Below are positions 36,701 to 47,700 of a DNA stretch of 64,000 bases, piece by piece. This stretch comes from Tubiluchus corallicola (Eukaryota > Priapulida > Priapulimorpha > Priapulimorphida > Tubiluchidae), in contig JAQGDQ010000059.1 in the NCBI GenBank assembly GCA_030141605.1, positions 620,001-684,000 of the forward strand, written 5' to 3'. A program made the translations under genes and the position numbers. The notes under the pieces are model-generated. The model made no database searches. It worked only from the letters and a program-made list of their open reading frames with translations, and was not told the DNA's origin. Each line of letters starts with the position of its first letter. The first letter of the stretch is position 1.

Positions 36701-39700
36701 ATTTTACAAAATGTTTACGTGAAGGTTGAGTTAACAGTTGGCAAATCGGGAAAAGGGAGGTTACAATTAAAATCTTCATTAAAAGATAGGCAGTCTCCCA
36801 ATCAAATTGGGGGAACTGGAATGTCTGCAGTACAGAATTTTTTGTAACTAATACAGATCCAGGATTCCAGATGTTGTAATTCAGAAACTGTGTCCCGTTT
36901 AAACACAGGCTTTGCTTCAAAGATGCAGACTGTTGGTGTTTTGTAATCGCATGATAAAGAACAGCCTGCACTCATAGTTTTGTGTAGTTTTACTTGAGGT
37001 TTTCTGGAGCAGGCTTGTAGCATCATGCAGAGTCGTTCTTATTAAAATTACATGTAGATGCTGAATTGCTGATGCTATGTGCTGTTTTTAAGTTTCTAAA
37101 TTCACCCAAGGTGAATAAACGGCGGCGTTTTTCGCACACTTAGGTATAGGATGAAAAATATTGCCATTGCTAACTGTGATTGGATGAATTCAATGTAGCC
37201 ACCACTTCGAATGCCTCATGTAATATTGTAACTATGTGTACAGTTTCATGTTGGATGATACCATGAATGCCTGCAGCTGCATTGCTGCCCATTGTGATTA
37301 TTTCAGGAGCGGTTGATCATGTAGCCTACCAATATTGTACAATACAACATCAAATGGCAATGAATATTAGCTACAACAGTTGCCTTATTAGAAATGCCAC
37401 TGCTCCTAATATTTCATTACGAAATAATACACAAAAATGAAAGCAACAAAACTTTCGTTTTCCAATAATACTAGAATCTTGAGTGTTCCTCTTTCTAGGC
37501 ACTCATTTTAATAACTGTGTTATAGACTAGCTGCTAAAGTCGGTATTCCTGCAATCCCATTTACATCTTTTTTGTCAGCAGTACAGAAACTTTAGTGAAG
37601 ATTTAAGTTACTGCTTTCTTCTGTTGCTTTTGTTTAGAAACAATGATTTGTTATCAACTCTTATTATCATAGCTGAACATACTGAAATTATTCCGACTGA
37701 GAATCCTTCCAAGCAACAAGTTGCAAAAGCCCTAGCTGTTGCTAAAGTTTCTACGCCATCATTAGGCAAGTTTTCCAAAAAGATTCCAAAAGAAGAGAAG
37801 CACATAAAGGTTTCAAAAAAACGAAAGGTTGGTACTGATTCTTGAAAAATATTTTTATTCTGTATTCTTAATGTTGTCAAAATGCTTAAATAAAGCTTTC
37901 TGTTTGATTAATTAGTAATATATTTAAAAGTTTCTACATATTTCTGCTATGGATTATGGTGATTCTAACAGATGAAAACTTTTTATATTTAGCCATAGAT
38001 AGTTATAAAAATTGTACCAGCATATAATGACTTCCCTTTTATTTGCTCACAATTGAAAATTATTGTAGTTGGTCTACTGCACTGCTGCAGCTTAGCTGAG
38101 CTATAGTGTTGTTTCTATTTTTTATGGTCTTTGAAGGATGATTTGTAATATGAATTGGAAGAAATTAATGTGAATTTTATGTCTAGTAATGGCGCATTCA
38201 GACTGTGCGTTTTCTCGTCAAATAAATTCACCAAGTAGCTCGCAAGAACTTGGAGAGTTGCTGCAAGCTACTTTGCGACAGTAAGCATGAGCTGACACTC
38301 CTTTCACTATTCACAGCAAGAAGTGTTTAGAGTAGCACACCGCGGCATTCACACTAGACAGTAGCTCACAAAAAATCACCTTTTTCTCTGATAGAAATTT
38401 GAAAGAGACCTGTTTCATCTACATTAAAAATGTCTTTTTCTTCATATCTTGACAGTAACTTTGGCAATTTACTTTTTAACCAATCATTAACTGATATCTC
38501 TAGACAGCATTGACTTTTTTGCAAATATGATGAAAAGTGACACCCTCATGTTTTTTTCAAAACTGAAAGTAAGTCTCATACTACTGGCAAATTCGCTTGC
38601 TTCCTCTTTAAGAAGCAGCACATTTACAGGAGCTCCTTTATTTCTTTGGTATTTCAGCCAAATGAAAAGTGCATCTTCCACATCTTGAGAAGTAGATTTC
38701 CTTTTACTGAAGTCATCAAATCCTTTTTCTGACATTTTTATGTTGTTTTTTATTGTCGACAGAGCACTGTGTGAAAGTCTGTAACCTTCACTTATCTGTT
38801 TTGTACCACTTTCGATTTTATGAAGTAGTGCTCTTATTTTTATTGAAATGGTATTTCATGCCCACTTCATTCTGACTGTAAATTACAATTATTGCAGTGT
38901 ACATAGCTACATACTCATCAGCACATCCGCATGTGCTGCATTTGTTGCACATTGCTTTATGCATGATTAATAAATTAATGCCCATGGTGTACAGTGAATT
39001 TTTTTCTTAGTGAATAATTAGTGCTCATTTACCCATTATTTTAGAACTCATGCACATAAATGGGGGACATATGTTCCCAGGGCTGTAAAGTTCTCTCGTA
39101 ATAAATAAAAATTCGAATATCTGAGGTTGCTTGCTTTAGGCAAGGTTTTTATTATTAACATCATTTTATTTCGAATATACTTTACATAAGTAATTCATAA
39201 TAAAAATGGTTAGCAGTCAAGATTATTCACACATTTAGTAAAAAAAACAACGTGACGATAGTAAAAAGAATTAATGGGCCTAGTATTTTTGATAAAATAT
39301 ATGAGCAGTACTATTATACATTATTTAAGCCTAAGATTTTATGGGACTTTGAAATTTGCTTGGAATAACCAGAGGCTCTTTGTCACTGTCATTATAAGTG
39401 GATTATACTGTAGTTACTGTTTCGTATAGATAAGGCTGTCTTGTGATTCTTCAGATTGCTATGACCTGTTGTCCGAAAATGTTTTAATATGAATTTATTT
39501 ACTTAAATGTTAAAATGCTTATGAGAAGAAAATTCATTGTTATTGTTTTTTCTGTCTAGTTTGAGTCAAATATTGGCAACGTCAGATCCGAAAAGCAACG
39601 GCAGTTAGACATTTTGGAAAATTTACAGAAGAAAAAGCCTGTCTTAGATATTACAAAGGTGTGAAGACAATTTTGTCATAAAATGTATCAAACTTCACAT

Positions 39701-41231
39701 TTTAAAAAATGAAAATATAGAGATATATTTTCTATATTGTTTAGCAAAAATCTATCAGTAAAATTCCAAAGTTATAATGATATTAATAATTAATGTGAAT
39801 AATTATACTCGTAGAACAATGATATAATTGCCATCTTCCGTAGGTATTGTTGGCAGTAACTTCATAAATTGCCAAAAATAGCACAAGGCTTGAGTTGGTC
39901 ATAACTTTTGTGAATAGGACCGAAGTACCTCATAAAGCATGTTTATCAAAATAAGCTATAACATTAAATGCTGAACGAATTATTAAACAAAGTTATCTGT
40001 GTAAGGAAATGCAAACACTTGTAATTGCTAAGAAAATCAAAAACTGGAATACAGCACTCAAAATGTTAAAGAAAAATCATGCCTGCTACATAATAAGGCT
40101 AACTTTAAAAGACAAACTAAAATAATGGAGTTTATTACATGTGAACTTGTGGCCTGAAATTAATCTTTGCAAAGATCAACCCAACTGTAGAAACCCATCA
40201 ATAGATGCCAAGTTTTGCTTGTTTTAATTGAATTAATGAGTGAATTAATTTTAGAAAGTGTTGAATATGAATGATCCAAAAAAAATTAGAATATCTTACC
40301 CAAAGTTACTAAAGTAGATTAATTGTACAGTTAAAGAGTTTATTATATTGTTTTGCAGGCAGTGAGTCACCAGATGCATACAGAACAAGTGTAAGCTGAC
40401 TTTTTTATACTAGATAGAACAGAATAATTAACTGTACTAACTTTATTTGTAACTAGGGAACTTAATAACCTAGGCAGTCAATGTATACCTTTGCAGTCAA
40501 TATTTGCATCTTTCATTCACTTTGTTAGCAAAAATTTCGATAGAATTTATTGTGTAGTAGCTTGTTTGTGATATTCAAGTACACTATCCAATATGTTGAA
40601 TGTTCCTGAATTTGATTCAACGGATCTGTCATTTATTCTGTAGTTATTATTGTTCTCTTATTTATGTATACACCCTGAGTGCATTCACAAGCTCAGTTTT
40701 TTTTAATTCAAGAGCATTAATTTTTGTAGATGTAAAAGCATCTTAAATTTTATTAACTCAATAAAATCTATGAGAACTAAACTATTAATAACAAAACAAA
40801 GACATGTTTGCTGTTATATGATGGAGTTAGTCATCCAAGAAATGTTAAGTCACTATAAAAACCTTATGTAGAAGTGCTCTAAGATGACTAAAATTTGCTT
40901 CAAAATTTCATAGAAGATTATTGTATTTCTATAGATTGACTTAAGAGATAAAACAAAGCTAAAAAACTATGAAATTTTGTAAAAAATGTATTTCTGCAGG
41001 TCAGCTCAAGAGGCAAAAAAAGCTGAAGAAACAGCACCGCGAAAAAAATCCAGGAAGCATGGTGGCAAGAAATCGAAGTTTTTGGGTAAAAGAAATCCTG
41101 GTCATGGAAAAGGAGTAGCAAATAGAAACAGAGGAGGAAGTGGAAAATTTAATCATGGTAAAGGTTTTGCTAAAAGGAATAAAGGAGGTGGAAAAGACCA
41201 GAAAAGCAAGGGAAAGAAGGGAAAGCGGTGA
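30687..41231 (+). CDS. RRS1: Ribosome biogenesis regulatory protein homologue RRS1, complete
   Basis: RRS1 acts in the nucleolus with RPF2 and the 5S RNP (RPL5, RPL11) to build the 60S subunit. Exons are 30687-30841, 33720-33801, 34676-34714, 35161-35199, 35587-35767, 35986-36102, 37673-37827, 39560-39658, 40359-40390 and 41000-41231. All are GT-AG and in phase, giving 376 aa (human RRS1 has 365). Conserved blocks in order: ITVNKELDVEVDPGNLLACD, ARDNTQILLNKIWELPTER, LPPPTYRLPREK, WELFARAKGI, MVWDEQSKTYKPRWGYKRA, DDTKDWLIEVPGNADPYEDQ, FAKRKEAKKERIAKNELQR, VAKVSTPSLGKF and KKPVLDITKA. The last exon is a Lys/Gly/Arg-rich tail (GKGxxxRNxGG repeats), as in other RRS1 proteins. The start is the first ATG in frame with the conserved block; upstream ATGs are out of frame. 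Reading through the exon 7 donor would give a short tail (VGTDS, stop). Human RRS1 is intronless, so ten exons with three of 32-39 nt is notable. Confidence 0.97.
31731..32146 (-). repeat. Right arm of the inverted repeat, inside RRS1 intron 1
   Basis: Reverse complement of 27755-28169. The outer end is at gttgtcaat (32146), the inner end at caactacag (31731). Some small indels differ between the arms. The open frame at 31749-31946 lies in this arm and is not a gene. Confidence 0.88.
32147..33719. other. Rest of RRS1 intron 1, nothing recognised
   Basis: AT-rich intron. The frame at 32336-32617 (+) gives a cysteine-containing peptide without recognisable motifs. No RNA gene or transposase signal was seen. 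Confidence 0.5.
36103..37672. other. RRS1 intron 6 with an unassigned minus-strand coding-like stretch
   Basis: On the minus strand 36633-37026 gives overlapping open frames. In one of them, after a single TAG, the sequence continues with QHLEEQSASALSCCNNTHNA and NATPQIKDLMNRL, ending at a good donor (g|gtaagt) near 36515. It could be a decayed exon or transposon relic. I do not recognise the family. Confidence 0.3.
38373..38860 (-). pseudogene. Tigger/pogo-like transposase relic in RRS1 intron 7
   Basis: On the minus strand RALLHKIESGTKQISEGYRL and LSHSALSTIKNN match a CENP-B-type N-terminal helix-turn-helix. Then DVEDALFIWLKYQRNKGAPV and LLLKEEASEFA match the second (Tc5/CENP-B) DNA-binding domain of Tigger transposases. 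After a frameshift, LLSRYEEKDIFNVDETGLFQ matches the first catalytic Asp region of the DDE domain (NADETGLF). The middle and the rest of the DDE domain are deleted, and stops follow. It is inactive and antisense to RRS1. Confidence 0.85.
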
Positions 41232-41487
41232 CGAGACTTTTCGTAAATAGTTTTGTTTATACTTCATAACTGTTTTAAGTAAGTTCTTGTGTTAAAATAC
41301 TCTCCTCACTATTCCACTCTTTTGTAATTCTTTTTTGACAACTGCAGTAATTGTGAAACATCTACGTTTGCGGAAACTGACTACTACGTTTAAGTTGAAC
41401 ATTTGAATTCAGAATCATTAACTTGAAGTCTGTATACTTTAAACTTTATAATAAGCAGGTTGTAGCTGCTCTCAAAATGTAAATTAC

Positions 41488-41493
41488 AATAAA
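41488..41493 (+). promoter_or_regulatory. Polyadenylation signal AATAAA of RRS1
   Basis: AATAAA lies about 257 bases after the RRS1 stop. A second possible signal (aataaa) is near 41585. Use is inferred. Confidence 0.55.
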
Positions 41494-41737
41494 CAAAATC
41501 TCCAATTTCAACAAATTTCTTGTGCAATCAAAGTTGTTATTAACTGTATTTTGTCTAGTGAAAGTAAAGTATTTACATTGATTTAATAAAATAGAATTTT
41601 TTTGAATAAAAAAATCAATAGATGTATTTTTTGTTGTACTGCGAATAATTTCTTATTCTTCTACACATTAATAATTCTGCTGCTTTTTCTTCTTCAAATT
41701 TTTCTTAAAAAGTATGTTATATTATACCTTATTTTTT

Positions 41738-41743
41738 TTTATT
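41738..41743 (-). promoter_or_regulatory. Polyadenylation signal AATAAA of the chitinase gene
   Basis: AATAAA on the minus strand, about 25 bases after the chitinase stop, which is close but workable. The convergent RRS1 signal is roughly 245 bp to the left, so the two transcripts end very near each other or overlap. Confidence 0.55.
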
Positions 41744-41766
41744 TGTACTGGTGTCATACGTCTCTA

Positions 41767-44700
41767 CTACTGTCGTCCATGAAAGTTGGAAAACTCGAAT
41801 GCTACTGGTACCGGTCTGTAGGCAGGCTCAATTCTGATCGAAGATGCTTCTATTTTACTGAATGGTGTACACTGGTTACAGTAATCAACTGCATTTGCTA
41901 TTTGGAAATCAAAAACACAGACTTGGAGCTCGTGGAAAAAGATAAGATCAGCTGGACAAGAACGAGGTAGATGGTGAGGAGTGCTTGTCTGCATATGGAC
42001 ACATTGATGATATTTATGACAGTCTTTTTGGTCTTGAAACAGGCCGTCTTTTGTGCATTTAAATGTCTTACAGTTCCCTGAGGTTTGAATTGGTGAAGTA
42101 GTTGTAGTCATTGTTGTAGTAGTAGGTAGTGGTGCTTTTGTTCTTGGCCTTCTTGTTCTGGGACGTCTGGTTCTAGGTCGTCTTGTTGTTCTTGGTGGCC
42201 CGATTCTGGGACGCCTAGTTCTGGGGCGCCTTGTTGTTCTTGGTCGCCTGGTTCTGGGACGTCTAGTTCTAGGGCCCCTTGTTGTTCTTGGTCGCCTGGT
42301 CCTTGGACGTTGTGTTCTAGGTTTCCTGGTTGGTCTTGGTCGTTTTGTTCTAGCTCGCTTTGTAGTTGTACGTCTTCTTGGCTTCTTAGTGGTTGCCGGT
42401 CTGCGTGTGCGCCGAGGTCTAGCAGTGGGTGTGGGAATCGGCCTTTCTGCTCTACGATCTCCTCCAAGTATTTCATTTATCTTGGTGAGCAGTGGATATT
42501 TTCCCTCATTGCACTGAGTTCCAGTAAAGTCGTCAAAGTCCAATGCCCAAATCATTGCACCACCTAAGTTTTTCTCTTTTGCAAACTCAGTCTGTAACAA
42601 GGCAATGAATTTTAATGTGTTGTTGCTTTACACGTTTTTTATTAATTTGTCTAAGATTGATAATTTTGTTCTTTTTCGTTATTTTTACTCACCTTCAAAG
42701 CAATACTCTGTATGTCATCATATGCAGCCCACTGTTTGTCTTTTACTGCATATGGTATTCTTGACTCATCATTCCAGTACCTAGTGAACCCGCTTTTCAA
42801 ATTATTACACATCTGTAAATACAGTTTGTTATTGTAAAGTCACTTGTTTTGCTTGCAGACCAAATGACTGTAAATGCCACACTAAATGACACATGGCACA
42901 CTTGTACGTCAGCTTTGTCTCATACTTTTATTTTTACTTTAAAGTACTTTTATATTTTTATTATTTTTTATATTGCTGCACTCTTATCTCAGATCTAAAT
43001 GTGAATTAGCACTGCAGTTAATTGTACTCCAATATTTAGTTTAGTACATCTCTCCTAGAGGTGGTTCAGCTTTAGAAACTTAGAGCTTAGAAGCTAGTGC
43101 AAGTGCTGCTTGCTTATCTTTGTTACAAAATATTTACTAGTAAGCACTCAGATGAGCTCATTAATAAAGGTTATTTCTTAAAATCAGAAGTTCTGTACAC
43201 AAATGTTTTATATTGCAATCTACAAAAAATTAAACTAAATCTTTTAGCGGTGATACTATCCATGAATGTGAATATAAACTTTACCTCATAATAAGACAAA
43301 AACCCAGCCTGTTTAGTATACCTTCCAGCAGGGCATCCTTGCTTAGTAGATGGGTCACCTAGATCTGATTGTGCTGCACTGGACAAGATGACACAGCGTC
43401 CGTAGGTCGGCATTCCAAGGTTGAGCTTTGATGGAGGTGCTCCACCTTGGATCCACTTGTTTACACCCCACTCCTAATAAAAAACGAATTGTTTTTAATT
43501 CTCTGCTGAATTTCCTTGAATTATGGCCAAACAATATTTTGCTACTGGCTTTTTATAATAGACTGGTGGCTTAGTGACATTTACTGATATACATTCTTCT
43601 TTTTGAGGTGATTTTTGTTCGTACAGTAATTATTAGGATCTGCTTGACAATTATTTATTTTATGTTTCCTGCTTTTACTTTTTGGTTTTTCTGTTTTTGC
43701 TTTTTCTCTGTTTTTATCAGTTGTTTCTGGATAGGCAAGCTAGTATTGCGTTACATATGGACCATGTTCATACACTATAACGTCTGTATTTTGTTCAGAC
43801 TTACCACATTAACCGTTCTTTGACTAGAGTCCTCATCGGAGCGGGCATGCAGTGGTGCATTGTGTCCAGTAAAGGCGTCCCATGTGCCATGCATATCGTA
43901 TGCCATCAAGTTCAGAAAATCAGCATGCCTACACAAAAAAACAGTCGGTAATGTTCCACAATTATTGTATTTGGTAAGCTGTGTTTCTTGTGTGAGTGAA
44001 AAGTGCTTGCAATAATTTGCATTTCTTTTTATACTTGTTAAATGAAATGTAGCTACTAGTAGTTTGAGCAGTATGAAAAGTGAAATGAAGCAGCCGCTTA
44101 CCTAGCCATACCAGAGATATCATATCCAGGACGGAGGTAGTAATTACTGATTGGTACAGCAGCTGTGATCAAGAGACGGAACTCTCCCGTGTTTCTTGCT
44201 TTCTCCTCAAATGAGTCACGTATTGCCTGTGGAAAACAACAAGGTAGTCAATTGTAATTTGCTGAAGTATTATTGTCATTGAAGTCATTGAAATTCTACT
44301 CTAGCGTTCTTTCTAGGAACTTTCTTCCTGAGAATCAGGTCTAAAGTACCACTGATTTGCATTCATTACTCATAGACTAAAGTCATAGCATTTTGAGTCT
44401 GGTAATATGTAATAGTCTAGTGAATGTTTTCGTAATGGAATTTAATAGTTATGCGGCGGAGCTGATTTCCCAATGATAACTGCAGAACAATTTAATACTT
44501 AATTTTCAATTGTAAATTAATATAGATTTATATTGATATTTTGGTGATTATTTCCCATTTATCCAATTACTTTTTTAACGACAACCGATATTTTATAGAT
44601 TAATTTGCCAGTTGCAATGGCTATTAGCTTATTGGGCACTTGTAGTAATAGTAGTAATTTACTGATTGTAAATTATGAGCGGAACAATTTTACAGTACAT

Positions 44701-47700
44701 TAAGCAGATACAGTGATTGTTGATATGTATACAAAAGTTCAGGAGGTTTTATACTTTAACACAGAAATTGCAACTATAAAGTATGGCAAATACAAATGCA
44801 GCGTCCAGAACTCGTTTTTGCGACAAATGGAAAATCTACATTTTTGTCTAGGAAGGCAACAAAATTCAATAAATGACGATACTTATTATCACAATGTTTT
44901 TAAATAGCAGATGAACGTTTACCGCCCCTAGATACACCTAATCACACCTTCAACTCATTCACTGTGATGGGCAGCCTGTCACCTACTTCCGCATTTATAA
45001 TTAGAAATTTCGTCTTCTTATTATTAATTATCATATCAGATGATTGGCAAAATTCTAGTAAGATTTTTAATTTAACTACTAACTGATCTCTGGCAGTTGC
45101 AAGTATGACAGTGTCGTCCATCACTGTCGTACATGATAACTATCAGCTTAGCCATTGAATTTCTGTTGATAAATAATACCTTAGTTAAATAAGTTAATAT
45201 TTTCCTGATTTGTTCTTAGTGGTAATTAATAATTTGTATTTACTTTCATTAGTAGTGGGTAGTTTTTCTTGTCGGCTGATCTGCCACCTCTGCTTTGTTC
45301 TGCTGGAAATTCCCAGTCAATATCCAAACCATCAAATCCGAATTTCCTGTAAGGAAGATTCTTTGTAGTAGAGTATAATTGTTATTGGTCGTTCGCTAAG
45401 TCATTCTTTTACTTCATTTGTTTGTTTGCTCACTCGATCATTTTTGTGGGTTGATTCATTTATACACTTATTTTTCCTTTGTATTTACTCATAATTTATC
45501 TATCCAATATCCACACGTCCATCCATCAATCAATTAAAACAAACAATTAGTTCATACGTTTATTCAATCGACATCATCATTCATTTATTCATTCAATGAG
45601 TCATTTATTTATTTATTTACATATTTCTTTATTTATTTATTCAATTGCTCATTCACTTCTTCTTGTACTCATGATTCACATTTAGGTTCGTTTATTCAAA
45701 TTTTATTCATTCATTTATATACTATCATTTTATGTACATATCTATTTATTTGTTCCTTTGTTTGCTTATTCCTTAATTCGTTCGTTAATAACAGCTGCAC
45801 TCACTTCTTTATTTTTTCGTATGCATGAATGAGCACTACTCACTTCAGAAACTTGTAAGCATTGCTGGCAAATTTCTCCCGTCCTTTGGCGCTTGAGCTC
45901 ATTGTACTGAAAGGGCCTGGACCGAAATTATAACCTCCAACTGCTAGCAGCACCTTGAGATCAGGATTTTCATTTTTCAAGTTGATAACTTCCTTGTACA
46001 TTTCTACAATGAGGGTTTGTGAAAAATACAAACATGTCATTCTTGCAACTGTTAATCTGAGGAACGTTGTACACTGTGCAGGACTTCATTGACTACACTT
46101 ATAAGACATGGCATATAATATTTATGTCTACTACACACAGTTTTACTCCACCAACCAACATTCAAAATGCCGACGATTTGTTTAAGACTTTAAATTGTGT
46201 CAGAAATGACATATTGAGAAAGCTTGGATGAAAATTTGTTACAATTTTGGCAGTCAGATATACCAAAAGGCTAAGGAAACTAAAATGTACCATTAAAATT
46301 AAATTATATCTATTTAAATCAAGTTAGATCCGAAAATAAGATGTAACATCTAGCTTAGTGCAATTTAGTTGTAATTTGGCAAGCTCAAAATGCTTAGTGG
46401 CCCAAGGTGTGATATGAGGCAGGCATAAGGATTAAGGAAGATTTACCTGTGCTCCAAAACGATGTCTAAATTGTTCTACTGAATAGTGAGATCAATTGAC
46501 GTCTAACATAATGTCAATCATTTTCGTTGACTGCCCAATCAGCGTGCAAGTTATTTCACGCACTCAGCAGCAGGTACGTTCGGGACATTTAGCTACAGCT
46601 CCGCCTAACACTGTTATCGAAAAATGCTCACCTTTTCATTAGTTAGCGGGAGAAATATTGGCCTGGTTCTAGATTTTATTATAGTCAATTGAAATTGCAA
46701 GAGAATTAGTGGAAATATATAGTCTAGGTTCGTTTATCAGGAAAATACGCAGTTTAGTTTAATTTATAGCTTTGCAAGTTAGATAAAAACAACTATTTGA
46801 AATTTAATATTAATTAATTTTATCCTATTTTTCTGGTTATAATAATGGTTAAAGGATGCCATTGGGACTTATGTGACTCGGGCATTTAATGTAAGTGTTG
46901 TCTAATAAATGGAACAGACAAATTTATTCCATTTCCATAGCCTATCAAACGGAAAAATACAAAAACTGAATAAATCGTGCAGCCGAGCACATGATCAGTT
47001 AATATAGAAAAATACGTCACAGGCTTGATGTTCGTATGTTTAAAGGCAAGAGAGACTCGTTGTTGTTGCTCATTTATTGTAAAGCAAGGCTAACTGGCTT
47101 AGTTTCTTTATTATACTTATGCCTCTGTATTTTGTAGTGCTTTGAAACTTCGTATCTACATTCTGTTTAATTGGAAAAGTCATTTTTGGTTAGATGAAGT
47201 GTTAATTTCGTATAAAAATAGCTGCTGCTATGTAAATTTGTGTTTATGAAAAAGTGCAATCAGTTTATCAGCTGATTAAACATTAACTGTGACTGTTATG
47301 TTGTTTAGTTTAGTTTAGTTTAGTTTAAATTAGACAGTTGTTGTCCTGCGTGAGCTGTTGTCCCGAATGCTGCTGAGCGTGCTTACTTTGCACCGGGGGC
47401 GGAGCGACAGACCAACATGTTTGACGTCAATTGGTTTTGGTGACCTGGGGTACTAGTGGTACCTACACTCGCTTACCTGTACCAACCTAAGCACCTATGC
47501 CTGCACACTAGTGATACCTATCTACTAGAACACGGACTTTCAGTGTCGTCCGTAATAAATACTGCTTACCGGGTTTAGCTTTTCCTGCCAGTTGTACGAA
47601 ATGTCTTATCTGACATTTTCGCCACGTCTTGAATGTCTTTAAAGAGAATGTTTACGACTGCCTGGCTTGCATTATTGTTAAAACACCCGTGGCGCACTCA

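Noticed and set aside
42108-42567. Long ORFs on both strands over the chitinase linker
   Set aside because: The repeated CGN/CCN/ACN codons of the linker keep alternative frames open. They shadow the real exon.
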